Source of the DNA: Diploptera punctata
Taxonomy: Eukaryota > Arthropoda > Insecta > Blattodea > Blaberidae
Direction of reading: 5' to 3'
Length of the DNA: 64,000 nucleotides
NCBI GenBank assembly: GCA_030220185.1
Contig: JASPKZ010003421.1
Location: 976,001 to 1,040,000, forward strand
The notes beneath the pieces were generated by a model. That model did no database searches and was not told the DNA's origin. It saw only the letters and a program-made list of their open reading frames with translations. The position numbers and the translations under genes were made by a program. Below are positions 11,520 to 23,426 of the stretch, piece after piece (position 1 is the stretch's first letter; each line of letters starts with the position of its first letter).

Positions 11520-11760
11520 ATCGTCCGATTCTCAATAGTCAATTTTGTCGGTCCATCCAATTTCCTGGTTGTATATGTTTCTCCTTCATGTATAAATATA
11601 TTCCCTGACTCCAGGAGATTTTAGGTCTTCCTCTGCCTCGTCGTCCCTCAGGTTTCCATTCCAAAACAAATTTTGGTAGCCAATCCTCTTCCATTCGCTG
11701 GACATGTCCGTACCATCTTAATTGCTGAGTTTTAATATAATCTAAAATAATGAAAATATG
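11520..11760 (-). pseudogene. LINE C-terminal end fragment
   Basis: The minus strand reads 'LRWYGHVQRMEEDWLPKFVL' and then 'GRRGRGRPKISW'. These are the [LR]RWxGHVxRM and GRPxxxW signatures that end RTE-like LINE proteins. Only the last 80 or so residues remain. The family differs from RTE-A, LINE-2 and LINE-4. Confidence 0.7.
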
Positions 11761-12164
11761 AAAATTTAATTATAACATATATATATCATACTACATACGT
11801 ACACTGGTATATGTCTTGAGACTATAAATAGAAAATGATTATTTATATATCGAGAAAGCGTTATCACTTAGCTCTGAAATACAAGTCTCTGCTTTAGTTC
11901 CTGTCTTCTATTGACTTTTAGGATTTTATGCCAAAAGGAACAACAAATGTTACCTGGCTAATATGAAACTTAATTTATTGCAAATAAATGATTACCCATT
12001 GTTAAAATATTAAAACTTTATATGAAAACTACACTAAATATTTAAATATTTTACTGATCTGTCGTTCTGTTAAATACAATAATATGTAATAGGGCCTACT
12101 TAAGACATATTATGGGAGCTTTCCAATTATTATATTGACATTGAAATGTTTAATGCACTGATTC
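11761..12164. other. No gene seen
   Basis: AT-rich sequence without a supported feature. Confidence 0.45.
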
Positions 12165-12330
12165 CCTTTGCGTTACTTAATTGATAGCTCGCTTAGTAAA
12201 TAAGACTTTAGGTGTAAGGATGAGGAGATTGCAACGTAGACTACGTTACATGTGACTGTGAGTAAACATTGATGCCAGATCCATAACATTCAATGATTCC
12301 CAGAGTACATACGTACATATACTAAACGAA
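12165..12330 (+). repeat. Dispersed repeat, partner at 48175-48330
   Basis: It shares 'GCGTTACT(T/G)AATTGATAGC', 'AATAAATAAGA' and 'AACATTGATGCCAGATCCA' in the same order and spacing with 48175-48330. The class is unknown. No coding potential was seen. Confidence 0.6.
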
Positions 12331-12754
12331 ATTACACGAAAAAATGTCTTCTCCCATGGGAATTCGATCCTGCGCAGTATAAACAAACACGAAACCAATC
12401 GTTCTAACAACAAATTACATGGTAACGTTCTATGAAGTGAAGTCTACCTGAACACAGAGTTAGCATCATTATCTCTTTTAGCTCAGTTGGCTAATAATCA
12501 TGGATCCTTGCCTCCTGGTCCCCCATAGCATGTGTTCTTACACCGTTACTTTTACACTCATATTAAATGTTACACTTAGGAAATTTCAATAATGAGTATT
12601 GAGATGTGGCGGTGCCGTTGGAAGTCCCTTTTTTTGTGATCTGAATGTGAAAGATCGCATATTGCATAGCCCTGTACTAAGACATGATTCCGGACTACTG
12701 GTCTATAAATTGTCTACTAAACCTTCATTTTATATTTATCATTAATGTTTGCAT

Positions 12755-13158
12755 GACGGCCGCGGTGGACTAGTGATTATGATCCTTGCTTCTGGTCCCG
12801 AGGGTCGCGGGTTCAAACCCGGCCGTGGTCGATGGATTTTTTAGGACGGAAAAATCCAAGGAGCAAGTCCTCTGGGAGGGACTTAAGCCGTGGGTCCCGA
12901 GTCTGAAGATTTTCAGGCTCGTAAAAAATCTTAAAGCATAAATGAAAAGGCATCTAAGCAAAATTTACCGAATTTTCCCGTCCTAGTGCTACCTTGGTTT
13001 CCTAGATGTCAGTATGAGGCGGAACGCTGACCACGGACCACTCAAAATTACATCTTTACGAAAACAAGTGTAACTAAATTAGTATGGTTCAAATTCTTCC
13101 CTGCAGGGGCAGAGCGCCTAAATATCTGTAAAGGGAAAACATGGGCTTACAAATAAAA
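12755..13158 (+). repeat. SINE-B, full length with perfect target duplication
   Basis: It is flanked by AATGTTTGCAT at 12744-12754 and 13159-13169. The tRNA-like head has A box 'GGTGGACTAGTGATTATG' and B box 'GGGTTCAAACCC'. The body has 'GGACGGAAAAATCCAAGGAG' and 'GGCGGAACGCTGACCACGG', and ends near 'AAGGGAAAACATGGG'. Other copies are at 52983-53389, 63230-63451 and 63630-64000. This entry gives the family's exact limits of about 404 bp. Confidence 0.93.
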
Positions 13159-13169
13159 AATGTTTGCAT

Positions 13170-14480
13170 ACATCTATTATTACCTATTTTTGTTAATTTG
13201 TCATTTATTTATCTTCCTATACATTATTATAAACTCGCTCAAATAAAATTTCCATTTACATTCTTTTATAAAATTTTGTCTTATATTTAATTACATATTT
13301 CAAAATATTCTAACAAATTATACTATTGGTTCTCAGAAACAATACGTTTTAATGAAGTTTTTTTTTTGTATTTGTATTACACATTTCCAGAACATCTTAT
13401 AGGTTTTATAGAAATGCTTAATGCTAGAATAATTACATAAATTAATTTAGAAACATTGAACAGCTCCTCGTATGACCTAGACGTAGAAAAATGCTCCTAC
13501 AGAAACGTTACTGACTCTAGTTCTCAGTAAAGGAGCGTATGAGTCTCTCTTCTAAGAAATTCCTCCAATTAATATCTTTCTCAGAATAACATCAAATGGA
13601 TTTTCATTAGGCAATAAGTGTAAATTTCGTTTATATATCATATTTTAATTTACACAGTATACAAGCCCATAGACTTTCCGAAGTGAAAGGGCCTCATACT
13701 TCAGGTATAGTTAGTTCAAGATAATTCACAGAATGCACAAGTCCCTGGACTTGTGTTCATTATACTTATTTATCTCTTGCACTCATTTTAAACCCCTTCA
13801 AATCTTTATCCTTGTTCTATTTATTATATCCAGAATTGTTTAATCCGGTATATTCTACTTTCTCTGGCTCCCGAGCCTTTATCTTCGTGAACTTAAATTT
13901 TCAAAATGCCGTATTGTCAAGTTCCTTGATTTTATGATGGATTATACCATTTTTTCGTCTTTATTCTAGGGTTAAAATTTAAGCAAAGTCTGACGGCAAA
14001 GACATGCATTTTATTTACGTAATAATTTATAGATTAACATGTTACACGGTACCTCAAGAACCCAATGGTAGAAGTGTAACTCGTAAGGTTGAAACACTAT
14101 TACTCGTATCCCGGTACAAGTTCAAATTACCATTTTAAAATATTTAAACAAATTATATTCTAAGATGAAAGATCTGTAATATAAATTTTCAACGTAATTA
14201 TATAGTTGGTGATAGTCTATGTGAACTACTCTTATCCCATTGTTTTCTTTTAAAATTTTTAAGTTTTAATCTTAAGACGAAACAAATATGAACTATGTGG
14301 TTGAAGATAATGGTAAAAACTGGTTTAAAATACTTTTTGATTATCATAGATTGAAAATAATACATTTTAAATAATCAATTTTACATAACTTAACTTGGAT
14401 TGTTTGTTACTACTTATTATTTAGGAACTAAAATATGTATACTAGAGTAGTAATAGTTATGATCTTGAAACTTAAACAAT
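13170..14480. other. No gene seen; one short perfect palindrome
   Basis: AT-rich sequence. A perfect 9-bp inverted repeat, CACAAGTCC-CT-GGACTTGTG, sits at 13736-13755. No coding frame or shared repeat was found. Confidence 0.5.
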
Positions 14481-14487
14481 TTAGTCC

Positions 14488-14602
14488 ATTACTACTACCG
14501 CTGCAATTACTACTACTACTACCACTACTGCTGCTGCTGCTGCTGCTGCTATTGCTACGGCTATTGTTACTGCTATTGCTACTGCTACTGCTACTGCTGA
14601 TC
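14488..14602. repeat. (CTA/CTG)n low-complexity run
   Basis: A degenerate trinucleotide run mixing CTA, CTG and TTG. The Leu-rich and Val/Ala-rich frames it gives on the two strands are artefacts. Confidence 0.9.
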
Positions 14603-14711
14603 TTCTTCTTTTTCCGTATGCAGTATTGGGTGTTGATGCCCGTTCTGAGACTACAAAAACTGTTCTTTCCATCGGTTGAAGGGTCTTACGAGGTCTCTTT
14701 TGCCTATTGCT

Positions 14712-14713
<2 letters not shown>

Positions 14714-14806
<93 letters not shown>

Positions 14807-14826
14807 TAATAATAAAAATAATAATA
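14714..14826. repeat. (AAT)n microsatellite
   Basis: More than 35 units, nearly perfect. Confidence 0.97.
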
Positions 14827-15239
14827 ACTGTTGATTGAAAAGCTAAACTAGACTGATTATAACTAATACAAAAAAAGAAACTTTTAAATCAATTTAGATC
14901 TCACAACTTGTACTGAGAAAATACAAGTAGGGCTTATAACTCGATACAACCATCCTCTATAACGGGGAAAAAATTAAGTAAGAATTAGTTTACCGAAAAT
15001 GATATAAACATTTCAAAGCAGCGATTAACTCTGGCTAGTATACTCATGTTAAATTCAAATAAGTCGTCAAGAGGACACATCACTTAGGGCAGCATGCAAA
15101 ATACATTAGTCTCTGGTGAGCTGAGTTTTCCGTGAGAACGTTCAAAGTTCGAATTAGCGAGTCGCTCACTGGTTATGCATGAAAGTCTTTTTTCGTAATA
15201 TTGGCAAGAAATTACCCAGAATTCTCAGCGATAAAACCA

Positions 15240-15434
15240 CTTCCGTTATTTTCGCCTGCTAGAGGAACGCATTTACGTTTGCGTCCCGCAAATATAACCA
15301 ATATACGACGACGTCTGCGTCGCGCGATATTACGCCGATTCCCCTATTGTTCCCGTTGAATTATTTGGTAGATTCTATCAAATTCCTCTTGTCCGCGTAT
15401 ACCGAAAACATGATCGAAGTCTTCAAGGTCCGAC
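15240..15434 (-). other. CpG-rich patch with a short open frame
   Basis: The local base composition differs from its surroundings. 'GACGACGTCTGCGTCGCGCG' and several further CG pairs lie within 200 bp of otherwise AT-rich DNA. On the minus strand an ATG at 15434 opens 29 acidic-rich codons starting 'MSDLEDFDHVF' before a stop. This could be a first exon or a remnant of a young, not yet CpG-depleted element. I do not recognise the peptide. Confidence 0.35.
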
Positions 15435-15480
15435 ATCTTGGATAAAGCAGCAAGGCAGGCAGCAAGGTTTCAAGTACATC

Positions 15481-15550
15481 GGTTACCATCGCTTCCCATC
15501 GGTTACCATCGCTTCCCATCGGTTACCATCGCTTCCCATCGGTTCCCATC
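15481..15550 (+). repeat. 20-bp minisatellite
   Basis: Three identical tandem copies of GGTTACCATCGCTTCCCATC, plus a half unit. It lies about 45 bp upstream (minus strand) of the short open frame at 15434. Confidence 0.95.
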
Positions 15551-15556
15551 GGGTTG

Positions 15557-16059
15557 CTCACGATTCGTTCTCTGAAAAGTCACCTCGCCAGGTAGTTTAC
15601 GGAATTTCGACAATTATTATCGCATGAACAGATTATTGAGTACGCAAAACGTATTTGGATGCAACTTTCTCAGCAGAGTAGATGTTGAGAACGACTTTTA
15701 CGGTCTAACGCGTTCATAGATGCGAGCCTTAAACGAGGCCCGGCGTTATGCGTTTGTGTTTTCTGATTTGAAGTTTGTGTATTTAGAATTATTCCTACTC
15801 TATATTGACATATCTAATTATTTTTATATTGTTTTGTATATTATATAGGGTATTGCAAAATTAATACTGTTTAATAAAGTAACGTATATTGTATTGTGCT
15901 CTTTTTGTAATTAGATACTTGTGTCAGCCACTTACTTTATAAATATGAAGAAGTCAGTCTTACAATTGAAGACGCTCTGCCTAAATTCACATAAAGAGGT
16001 TCCCTGTGTCGGATTGCAATATATTGTACAAACAACTGCAAGGCCAAATGTAACGTGTG
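15557..16059. other. No gene seen
   Basis: No recognisable feature apart from a few CG-rich words near 15700-15750. Confidence 0.45.
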
Positions 16060-16205
16060 GTAAAACCCTCTACTCGTGTCCGGTTTAGGGCTAATGTCAG
16101 ATTGCGGGATGAAATGAGATGAAGTCTCTATTATTGAAGGTCTGTAATATACAAGGACCCCGGCTGACCAGGGCTGCCATACCATCATAGGGGCGGATGA
16201 AATGA
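16060..16205 (-). repeat. SINE-D copy, head missing
   Basis: The minus strand shares 'CCTGGTCAGCCGGGGTCC', 'ACCTTCAATAATAGAGACTT' and 'ACACGAGTAGAGG' with the SINE-D body at 1250-1360. It is 5'-truncated. Confidence 0.65.
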
Positions 16206-16772
16206 AATATAACTAAATGAATGACGTGAGTGTGGATAAATGGTGGAATAAAGTTTTTGGCATGAATAAATCTTAAGAAAAACCTGTCCTGTCTCCGTTT
16301 CGTTTACCACGAATCCAACGTGGAACTCTGAATCCAGAGGTGAAGGGCTAGTATCTAACCTAGGGGTGGGGAACTCGTAAACGGAGGGGCGTGTGACGTC
16401 ATCCCCATTCCACGTACAGTTTCAAACAAGAATGTCTCTTGACATGCGAAGTATAACAGTCGTGGAACCCTTCAACCTAAAGGACCAGTAGCCGAATTCC
16501 AAATTCTTGCAGTCTTCCTTCCTTAAATTTAATTTTTAAAATCTTCGATTAGGCGCATAGTTGAATGTTCATTCCTTTTTTTCACGCTAATTAATCAATG
16601 GTTAGGCTTAACTGTAGATATAGAGAGACGCAGTATGGAGAATAAGGTATTATTTAAATTGAACCGATGTTATTACATATCACGTAGCATAAATGTTTAT
16701 AACACAAAGAACACTTTGCTTTTTTCTTTCTGAATCCTGAAATAATCAATTTCCCATTCCTCGCGAAATGCA
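16206..16772. other. No gene seen
   Basis: No supported feature. Confidence 0.45.
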
Positions 16773-17439
16773 CACCGTGTCCAATTCAAACTCCCACATT
16801 TTAATTATTCATAACTCACAAAGTATGCGGAATTATGAAATGAGGTTGGTATTAAAAGAAAGAGAAACTCAAAGAATTTTTGTTTTCAATGTTGCAGTTA
16901 ATTTATCTGTCGCATTTTGGACAATAATGACATAAAAGAAAATGGCGACTCCTCAGCAATGAGCACAAACTGTTCTCTGGTATGCAGAGAAGAAGTCAAT
17001 AATTACAGTGCAAAAAAATTACCGGAGAGAGTATGGAGGAAATGCACTTGATGGGAAGACCATTAAGGCATAGCTTGAGAAGTTTCTGGCAACTGAAAGC
17101 GTTAAAAAAGAATCAGGAGGTGCTCGTACACGTGTTTCAGAAGAAAGGATTGAAGAAATTAGAGCAGGATTTCAGAGAAATCCACAAAAATCAATTCCCC
17201 AAGCTTCTCGGCAGTTCAACGGACATGTTGGGGAGAACGTGGCACGAAATCGAATACAGGCTTGATATTGTTCGTGCTACTAATGGTGCATACAAAGAGG
17301 TGTTTTTGTGTGTGGCAATGTGTGACAATGAAAATTCTTTGAGTTTCTGTTTCGTTTAATACTGGCCTCATTTCATAATTCCGCATACTTTGTTAGTTAT
17401 GATTAATTAAAATGTGGGAGGTTTGAATGGAACACCCTG
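16773..17439 (+). mobile_element. Mariner-like element with long TIRs, internal deletion derivative
   Basis: The two ends are inverted repeats of about 110 bp, sharing 'AAAGTATGCGGAATTATG' and 'AGAAACTCAAAGAATTTT'. The right end reads ACACCCTG next to TATA. Between them is the start of a transposase with 'QTVLWYAEKKSIITVQ' and 'ESGGARTRVSEERIEEIR'. The catalytic core is deleted, and the frame then picks up what looks like the protein's last residues, 'IEYRLDIVRATNGAY'. Two in-frame stops lie in the first 60 codons. At 667 bp it is non-autonomous; a helper transposase would have to act in trans. Confidence 0.75.
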
Positions 17440-17589
17440 TATATCTGTTACATTAGCCATGATGGAAAGTCACTGACTGCTCGCTTTGTAGTACCATTTA
17501 TCTTGTAAACAAATATTCAGATATAGGGGTGGGTATTGCATTGGTGCATTTTTTTACGATCTATTGGATTTTTTGTGGATTTTTTTTTC

Positions 17590-17724
17590 AAAATAAAATA
17601 AATGAATTTGTATTGCACACGGGCCTGCTTGGCCGTATGTGCATTATTTTTCCATGAATAAAAAAATTAAATAAAAAATTATAATATAAACAATACCTAC
17701 ATAGCTACACACCTACATAAAAAT

Positions 17725-17781
<57 letters not shown>

Positions 17782-17875
17782 GCTCTGTCCCTATCTATTA
17801 TTTTACGAATATATATAATCTATGTCTAAATTACATACACAATAATACACATATACACTCATCCATGAAAAGACC
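17590..17875 (-). repeat. Dispersed inverted repeat, partner at 20700-20955
   Basis: The minus strand shares 'ATTATTGTGTATGTA', 'TTTTTATGTA', 'GTAGGTGTGTAGC', 'TTATTCATGGAAAA' and 'CGGCCAAGCAGGCCCGTG' in order with 20700-20955 (+). The class is unknown. Confidence 0.65.
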
Positions 17876-18009
17876 ATGTGTATAGCTATTAAAAAAAGTC
17901 TCATGCGTTCTATTAGAGTGCAATCTCCCCATCTCCGGTCTAACTACTCTCGCCACGGAGCTAAAAAAAGTAACACACGCATCATAAGCTTGCAATTAAA
18001 CTTGGAATT

Positions 18010-18590
18010 AAGTAAAAATTACACTGGTCAACATGAGTTTTGTTTCATGAGTACCAATAGTTGTACTTAATGCAGTTTTTATCGTGTTTTCAAATATGTA
18101 TTCGGAATTTCTCTATCACCCACAGTTTTTCTCTTATTTCAATTTCAATTGATGGATTTAAATAATTATTTTTTTAATAAACGTTTTTTCGTTCATTTAT
18201 TATCTTGGCGCAGTGAGAGATGAGCACGGGGAACACTTTCATCGAGAGATTTCAGCTATGGAAAACATATATCAAGGTAAATGGAATCCTAATATGCTGG
18301 GCCGATTATTGTTGGACCATCAAGAGAGATGCTCCACAGGCGAAATATAGCAGAAAATCGTCATTTCTTACTTTCTAGGTGAGTCCGAATGTTCGAATAT
18401 TGTGTAGTTACGAATGTAGAAAATATTAAAGTGTTTGAAATTATAAATTCCTGTTTCTCGGAAACCTTGCGTGATGGAGAAAACCAGATGTCATATTTGA
18501 ATTCAGGAGAATAAATACTATCAGAATCACATATTTTTCGTTCTGAGACAAAAAAAAAACTTTATATTTTGTTGCTCAGTGTTATGAACG
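18010..18590 (+). repeat. Repeat with a conserved protein tail, inverted partner at 59640-60190
   Basis: Collinear with the reverse complement of 59640-60190 over about 550 bp. The interior encodes the end of a protein (from 18207): 'AVRDEHGEHFHREISAMENI' then 'YQGKWNPNML'. After one frameshift it continues 'ADYCWTIKRDAPQAKYSRKS' and stops at 18376-18378. I recall this C-terminal signature from many unnamed, repeat-linked arthropod proteins; that is memory, not a search. The 59.6 kb copy keeps the last 34 codons in one frame. The flanks on both sides of the coding tail are conserved too, so the unit moved or duplicated as DNA. Confidence 0.65.
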
Positions 18591-19314
18591 AATATTTAAA
18601 TATTTTGGAAAGAAGTTATATGTGCCCCAGATTTGGACTTAAATTATGGATAAGAAGTGCTTGATAGGCTATATTTAAAATAATAAAAAAATAAGGTTAC
18701 CGCATTAAGATGTTCTACTCTTGTTTTGCGCAGTAAAGGAAGAAAATTTTCCGGTAAAGTAATATGTAGAATGTAACAGAGGTTGACCTAATTTAAGATG
18801 TACTAATGAATTAGATGAATTTGCGGCTAAATTGTATAAATTGGAGTGTTGCAGTGGATAGAGAAGAATGAGATAGTTTTTGAAGAGGGCAAAAAACTTA
18901 CTATGGCTGTAATGGCAAAAACTTTGATTAACCTTAAGACGAAAGGTTAGTTATATATTGTATGTAAATTTCGAGCATATTTTTTAAGTTGTTCGATGCT
19001 TGTGGACTCCGTTTTCACATCATAAAAAATACGGCTGTATATCTGTATAGCAGTGCTTCGTGACCTTGATAGCGAGTATTAAAAGGACTCGAATTACAGA
19101 GCCCACTTGGAGCTGGATAAATCATTTTATTTCCATGTATTGTGTCAGCATAAATCCATCAATCTGTCAGATCCATGAAGAGTGACAGCGCCTGGTTCAT
19201 TGTAACGCCGGACACGATCAATACACGGCGTTTAACTCATTTACACGACCGCAAATAAACATCCTTTAAAAGATGTACGGAAAATGTATATTTGTTTCAA
19301 TTCTTTGGTACACA
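18591..19314. other. No gene seen
   Basis: AT-rich sequence without a supported feature. Confidence 0.45.
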
Positions 19315-20134
19315 TCTAATTTATAAAAAAGAACGTTTATTTGTTTCTTTGTTTCTTTGTATGTTTGTTTGTTCGTACTTTATGCTCGGCCATACCTTTG
19401 ATCCGATTGTGATGGGGCTTTTTGCAAAATGTTCAGGAGATTCCCGGGATCAACATACGCTATAAGAGAGTTGTGATACTCAACTCCTACACTCTTGAAA
19501 ATCGCCCTTTGTAGTGGAAAACGTAGCTCTTTGGACGCTTAAATGGCTTACGTTGCCTAAGCCGTAACAAATAGACAAAATGAATGTACACATAATTACA
19601 TATCTCAAAAACCTCTACAAAAAAGTACGCGATAGCATATGTTTATCTCTTACGGGTAACTCACAATAACCGTTTTTGTCTTTCATTGATGCCAAGAAGA
19701 TCAGGCAAGTACGTAGATTCCTGTGCAAGCATATCAGCACATGGTGGGTATTCTTTTACGGATAACTCACAATAACGAATTTTGTCTTTTAGCTCATTTA
19801 TGACAAGAAGATCGAGATAAGTAAATTCCCGGGCAACACCGGATAATCAGCACGGAGAATCTTAAAATAATTACAATATAGGCCTACATTTATAATTATT
19901 TTTCATTTTACTTATTCAACTAATCATAAGAAGTACAGTAATGTTTGTCTTTCAGCTCATTTATGCCAAGAAGATCGAGACGAGTAGATTCCCTGTCAAC
20001 GCCGGGTAATCAGCACAGGGTATCTAAAAAATGTAAATTTATAATTATTTTTCCTTTTACGTATTCAACTAAACATAAAAGCACATTCATTTTAATTTAT
20101 TTAGGCATTGCAGCGCACGCCGGGTATTAGCTAG
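19315..20134 (+). mobile_element. Non-autonomous Helitron (Helitron-A copy 2)
   Basis: TCTAATTTATAAAAAAGAAC follows a host A at 19314, and 'CGGGTATTAGCTAG' precedes a host T at 20135. It is collinear with 294-1074 and with the inverted copy 29698-30510, including the sub-repeats with 'GCCAAGAAGATC'. The 820-bp length agrees with the other two (781 and 813 bp). It has no coding capacity. Confidence 0.85.
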
Positions 20135-20699
20135 TTTTAATATAAAAATATAATATGCGTAGTCATAGGCCTATATTTAATCTACGTATATGGATACTTA
20201 TTTATTCCTGTATACAGTTGACATGACAACAATGATTATATCACGACTTGTTTAGGTTATGGAGTTATGATTAGTGTACAGTCTGATATGTGAGCTAACT
20301 TCCATCTTTGAAATATATGGCATCCCGATAGGAGTGATCTTTCAGTGCTAAAAACGTCCGATATAAAAAACAGGCGTTTTATCTTAATTGAGAAACGATT
20401 TCTATTAGGCTAATTCTCCTCCGAACATTATGAAACCGAGACACATAAATCCTCGGAAACGTCTTACTAGTAATCTTATTAATCTAACCGAAGTCCCACC
20501 AACAACTCTTATAAACATTCAAATAAAATTTAACCTACACCCAATTTTTATTAATAAATAGTGATCGGAATTTGCTCCACTATGCAAATGACTTACTTGT
20601 ACTGGTATTGGTGTGTGTATGGAGGTGTATGGGTATATGTGTGTTTTTTCTATATTTTATTTTATTTTATTTTATTTTGTTCTGTAGTATTTTTTTATT
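20135..20699. other. No gene seen
   Basis: Contains a short (TTTTA)n patch near 20660. No domain-bearing frame. Confidence 0.45.
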
Positions 20700-20955
20700 A
20701 ATATACAAAATGACACTTTTTTATATCTATAAACATGACACTCTCATGTATGAGTGTAGATGTTTATTATTGTGTATGTACTGTAGTCATAGATTTACTC
20801 ATATTCATTTTTTATACATTTTTATGTATAAGTGTAGGTGTGTAGCCATATATTTATTTGGTTATATATTCTAATGTTTATTTTTATTGTTTATTCATGG
20901 AAAATAATGCACGAACGGCCAAGCAGGCCCGTGCGCAATGTAAGTGCAAATGTAT
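20700..20955 (+). repeat. Dispersed inverted repeat, partner at 17590-17875
   Basis: Plus-strand match to the minus strand of 17590-17875, ending in 'CGGCCAAGCAGGCCCGTG'. The two copies lie in opposite orientation about 3 kb apart, on either side of the Helitron at 19315. Confidence 0.65.
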
Positions 20956-21063
20956 TTCCTTTCTTCTGGAGAAAAAAAAACCATACTTGTGCTGTTGGGA
21001 CGGTGAAATGGGTGTATCACATTTCTGCATACCTATCGGGCGATTCTTCTGTAATGTAAACAT

Positions 21064-21392
21064 CCATCCATAGTAATTCTGCCCGAGGGCAGGTCTTTCA
21101 ATGCAATCATAGCATTTTCATGCTATGCTTTGCAGCTTTACTAGGGAATTGTAAGTGTGGTAGTTTCCCGTTGCTTTCCACACCGGTGAAGGATGATAAT
21201 GATAAGGATGATGATAATGATGGTCATATGATTTCGGGGACCGTTTGGGCCTTAAAGTTTTCCTGACATTTGTCTTACAGGTGAAAAAAAACCCTGATAA
21301 AAACCTCACCCCAGAAAAACTGCCCCGACCGGGGATCGAACTCGGGCCCGCTGCATGACAAGGCAGCACGCTACCTCGAGACCACAGCGGTG

Positions 21393-21394
<2 letters not shown>
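21064..21394 (-). repeat. SINE-E, near full length
   Basis: The minus strand starts in 'CACCGCTGTGGTCTCGAGG' (A box region), then 'GAGTTCGATCCCCGGTCG' (B box). The body follows with 'AGACAAATGTCAGGAAAACT', a GAT-rich section, 'CATGAAAATGCTATGATTGC' and a GGAT tail. Its head abuts a long (TA)n run. Confidence 0.9.

Positions 21395-21437
<43 letters not shown>
21395..21437. repeat. (TA)n microsatellite
   Basis: About 20 TA units directly at the 5' edge of a SINE-E. Confidence 0.97.
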
Positions 21438-21443
<6 letters not shown>

Positions 21444-21814
21444 TAAGAAGCAATATGAGATGCATAAAACAACAAAATATACTTAGGTTATGTATTGCTT
21501 ACAAGGTAATGAAACGTTTTAAGACAAAGATTGCCATATCGCATGCACATTTGTTTTTCGTTTTGGGTGGCATTGCACTATACGTAAAACAGGTACGCGC
21601 GATATCAATTACCGACGTACTCTACAATAACTCAACAAGTTTTTACTAAATGAAACTTTTTTTTACTGCGTCTGTCTTTTTATATGACAGAGCTCTCTTC
21701 ATAGCCCGGTAGGTATGCAGCTATGTGATATACCCTATAGGCTCGCCCGCATTCTCATGTAGTCTTTACCAATACAAGTGTTGTGAAATTCTATTATTTT
21801 CATTTACCCAATTT

Positions 21815-22600
21815 TTAGTCTGTTATAAAGTACTGTGCAATAAATTTTCCTAAATACCGGCAGAAGAGAGACACCGCGGCAATTGTCCGGATTGTTAACT
21901 CCACTCTTATCCTTGAAAATAGGATGCAGTATAGATGTGAATCATTCATCTGGAAAGCTTCCTTTTTCAAAATTTTGTTGAAGATACCCACTATGTACCC
22001 TGTCCATTTATCAATTTTCAAGGCCTCTTTATAGAATTCGGCTGGTATACTGTCTAGACCAGGAACTTTTCCACTTTTCATGGATCTAATCGCATCCCAC
22101 TTTTTTTTATTATCTCCGAGTCTAGCATTGATACGTCATGACCAACTAATAACAGCCGCGGTCCCTCCCTGTTTCACCCATATTTCTGAAGGAATCTGAT
22201 TTATTTTGTTACGATATTTAATTTCCCTAATTACTTTCCAAATTTTGGTAACATCCCGTTCCTTCACAGCCTGATTAAATCTCTCCAATATTTTTCTCTT
22301 CCAGTTCTCCTTGAATCTAGCCGTTATCTGTTTATATTGTCTCCTCATCTCTACGCATATCCGCCGATTGATATCGCCACCCTCCTTTCTGAACCTCATT
22401 AAAGTTCTCTCCGCTCATATTTTTCCTTCCCTACATTTATTAACGTACCGGACTCCACATTGCTTTTGCACTGATTTTCCTCTAGTTTGCATATTTTCCC
22501 CCCTTCCCACATTAGTAATCTTAATTTTTCACCTCTTCATCCACATCGCCTATTACCTCCAGAATCGAAGACTAATTTGTTAAGTAGCTCCTGTGCCTTA
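21815..22600 (-). pseudogene. LINE-3 reverse transcriptase part, inverted
   Basis: The minus strand reads a basic pre-polymerase region with 'KENWKRKILERFNQAVKERD' and 'VWKVIREIKYRNK'-like text, then 'MKSGKVPGLDSIPAEFYKEA'. The last is the GKxxGxDxIPxEF signature at the start of a LINE reverse transcriptase. It is followed by 'YIVGIFNKILKKEAFQMND', after which the frame decays. The segment lies head to head with the plus-strand 3' part starting near 22600. Confidence 0.7.
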
Positions 22601-23330
22601 TCCTCTCTCCAACAGATCCGCTTAACTAGAGCAGGTTTATTCTTCGACTGTGAGAGCGGCCATGCTGTATGGCTCAGAATTATGTGGTTGGGAACGAACG
22701 GAGACATTACATAAAATTCAAGCTATGTTTCAGCAATGGGGACTTCAAATTGTATATAGTTAAATAATTCGGTACATTTTCGGACACAATAAGGGGCAAA
22801 ATTATGGCTATTAAGTATTGGTTGGACATGATGAACGGGAATCAGAACTCGCTCAGAGCAGTGTGTTACAAGAAAGGAAGAAGGCAGTGTGTTTCGGGGG
22901 ATTGGATAATCGGTGTAGAAAGGGGATTGAAGGGCATAGAGATGGGTTGGGTATGGGAGAGGAACACGTGGAATAATAGAAATGTTTGGAGGAAAGTTAA
23001 GAAGATATTAATTTATATGAACATAGAAGCCGAGTATAGCCGGAAAATATCGCTTACCCTGCTGTCGGAACCTGAAACATTCGAGGGGAAGGGAGAAGTA
23101 TATCGACTCTTTGGATGATGGGGATGATAGAAGTGTTATTGCTTGGTTTCATTTGGGGAGACGGGTGACCCATAATTCAAGAAGTGAAGAAAGCATTAAA
23201 CTGTACCCTCGATGCGATGACCGAGAAAACTGGCAACATATTACAGCATTCTGTAGAGAGACAGAGCAACGTAGATTACAGTTGCTGCCGGAGAGATTAG
23301 CAAACAGTAGTAGCTGCGCATGACGTGCTA
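22600..23330 (+). pseudogene. LINE-3 3' part
   Basis: Frames on the plus strand give an 'AMLYGSELCGWERTETL'-like segment, 'SLRAVCYKKGRRQCVSG', 'MGWVWERNTWNNRNVWRKVK' and finally 'LYPRCDDRENWQHITAFC'. The last is a CxxC..H..C knuckle before the end. The same order occurs in the better copy at 24800-25420. Several frameshifts and stops are present. With 21815-22600 it looks like one insertion whose 5' part is inverted. Confidence 0.75.
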
Positions 23331-23426
23331 TTGAATGAAATTGCCCAATTGCATGAGAGGCAAAGACCACAGAGGTTCCCGACTACGTATTTATGTTTAT
23401 CAGTTAATGAAATTAACTATTTGAAT

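Noticed and set aside
12470..12545. tRNA gene suggested by TAGCTCAGTTGGCTAA
   Set aside because: A good A box but no B box or cloverleaf follows; at most a truncated SINE head.
15481..15550. CRISPR-like short tandem array
   Set aside because: The 20-bp units are directly adjacent with no spacers, and the setting is plainly eukaryotic; it is a minisatellite.
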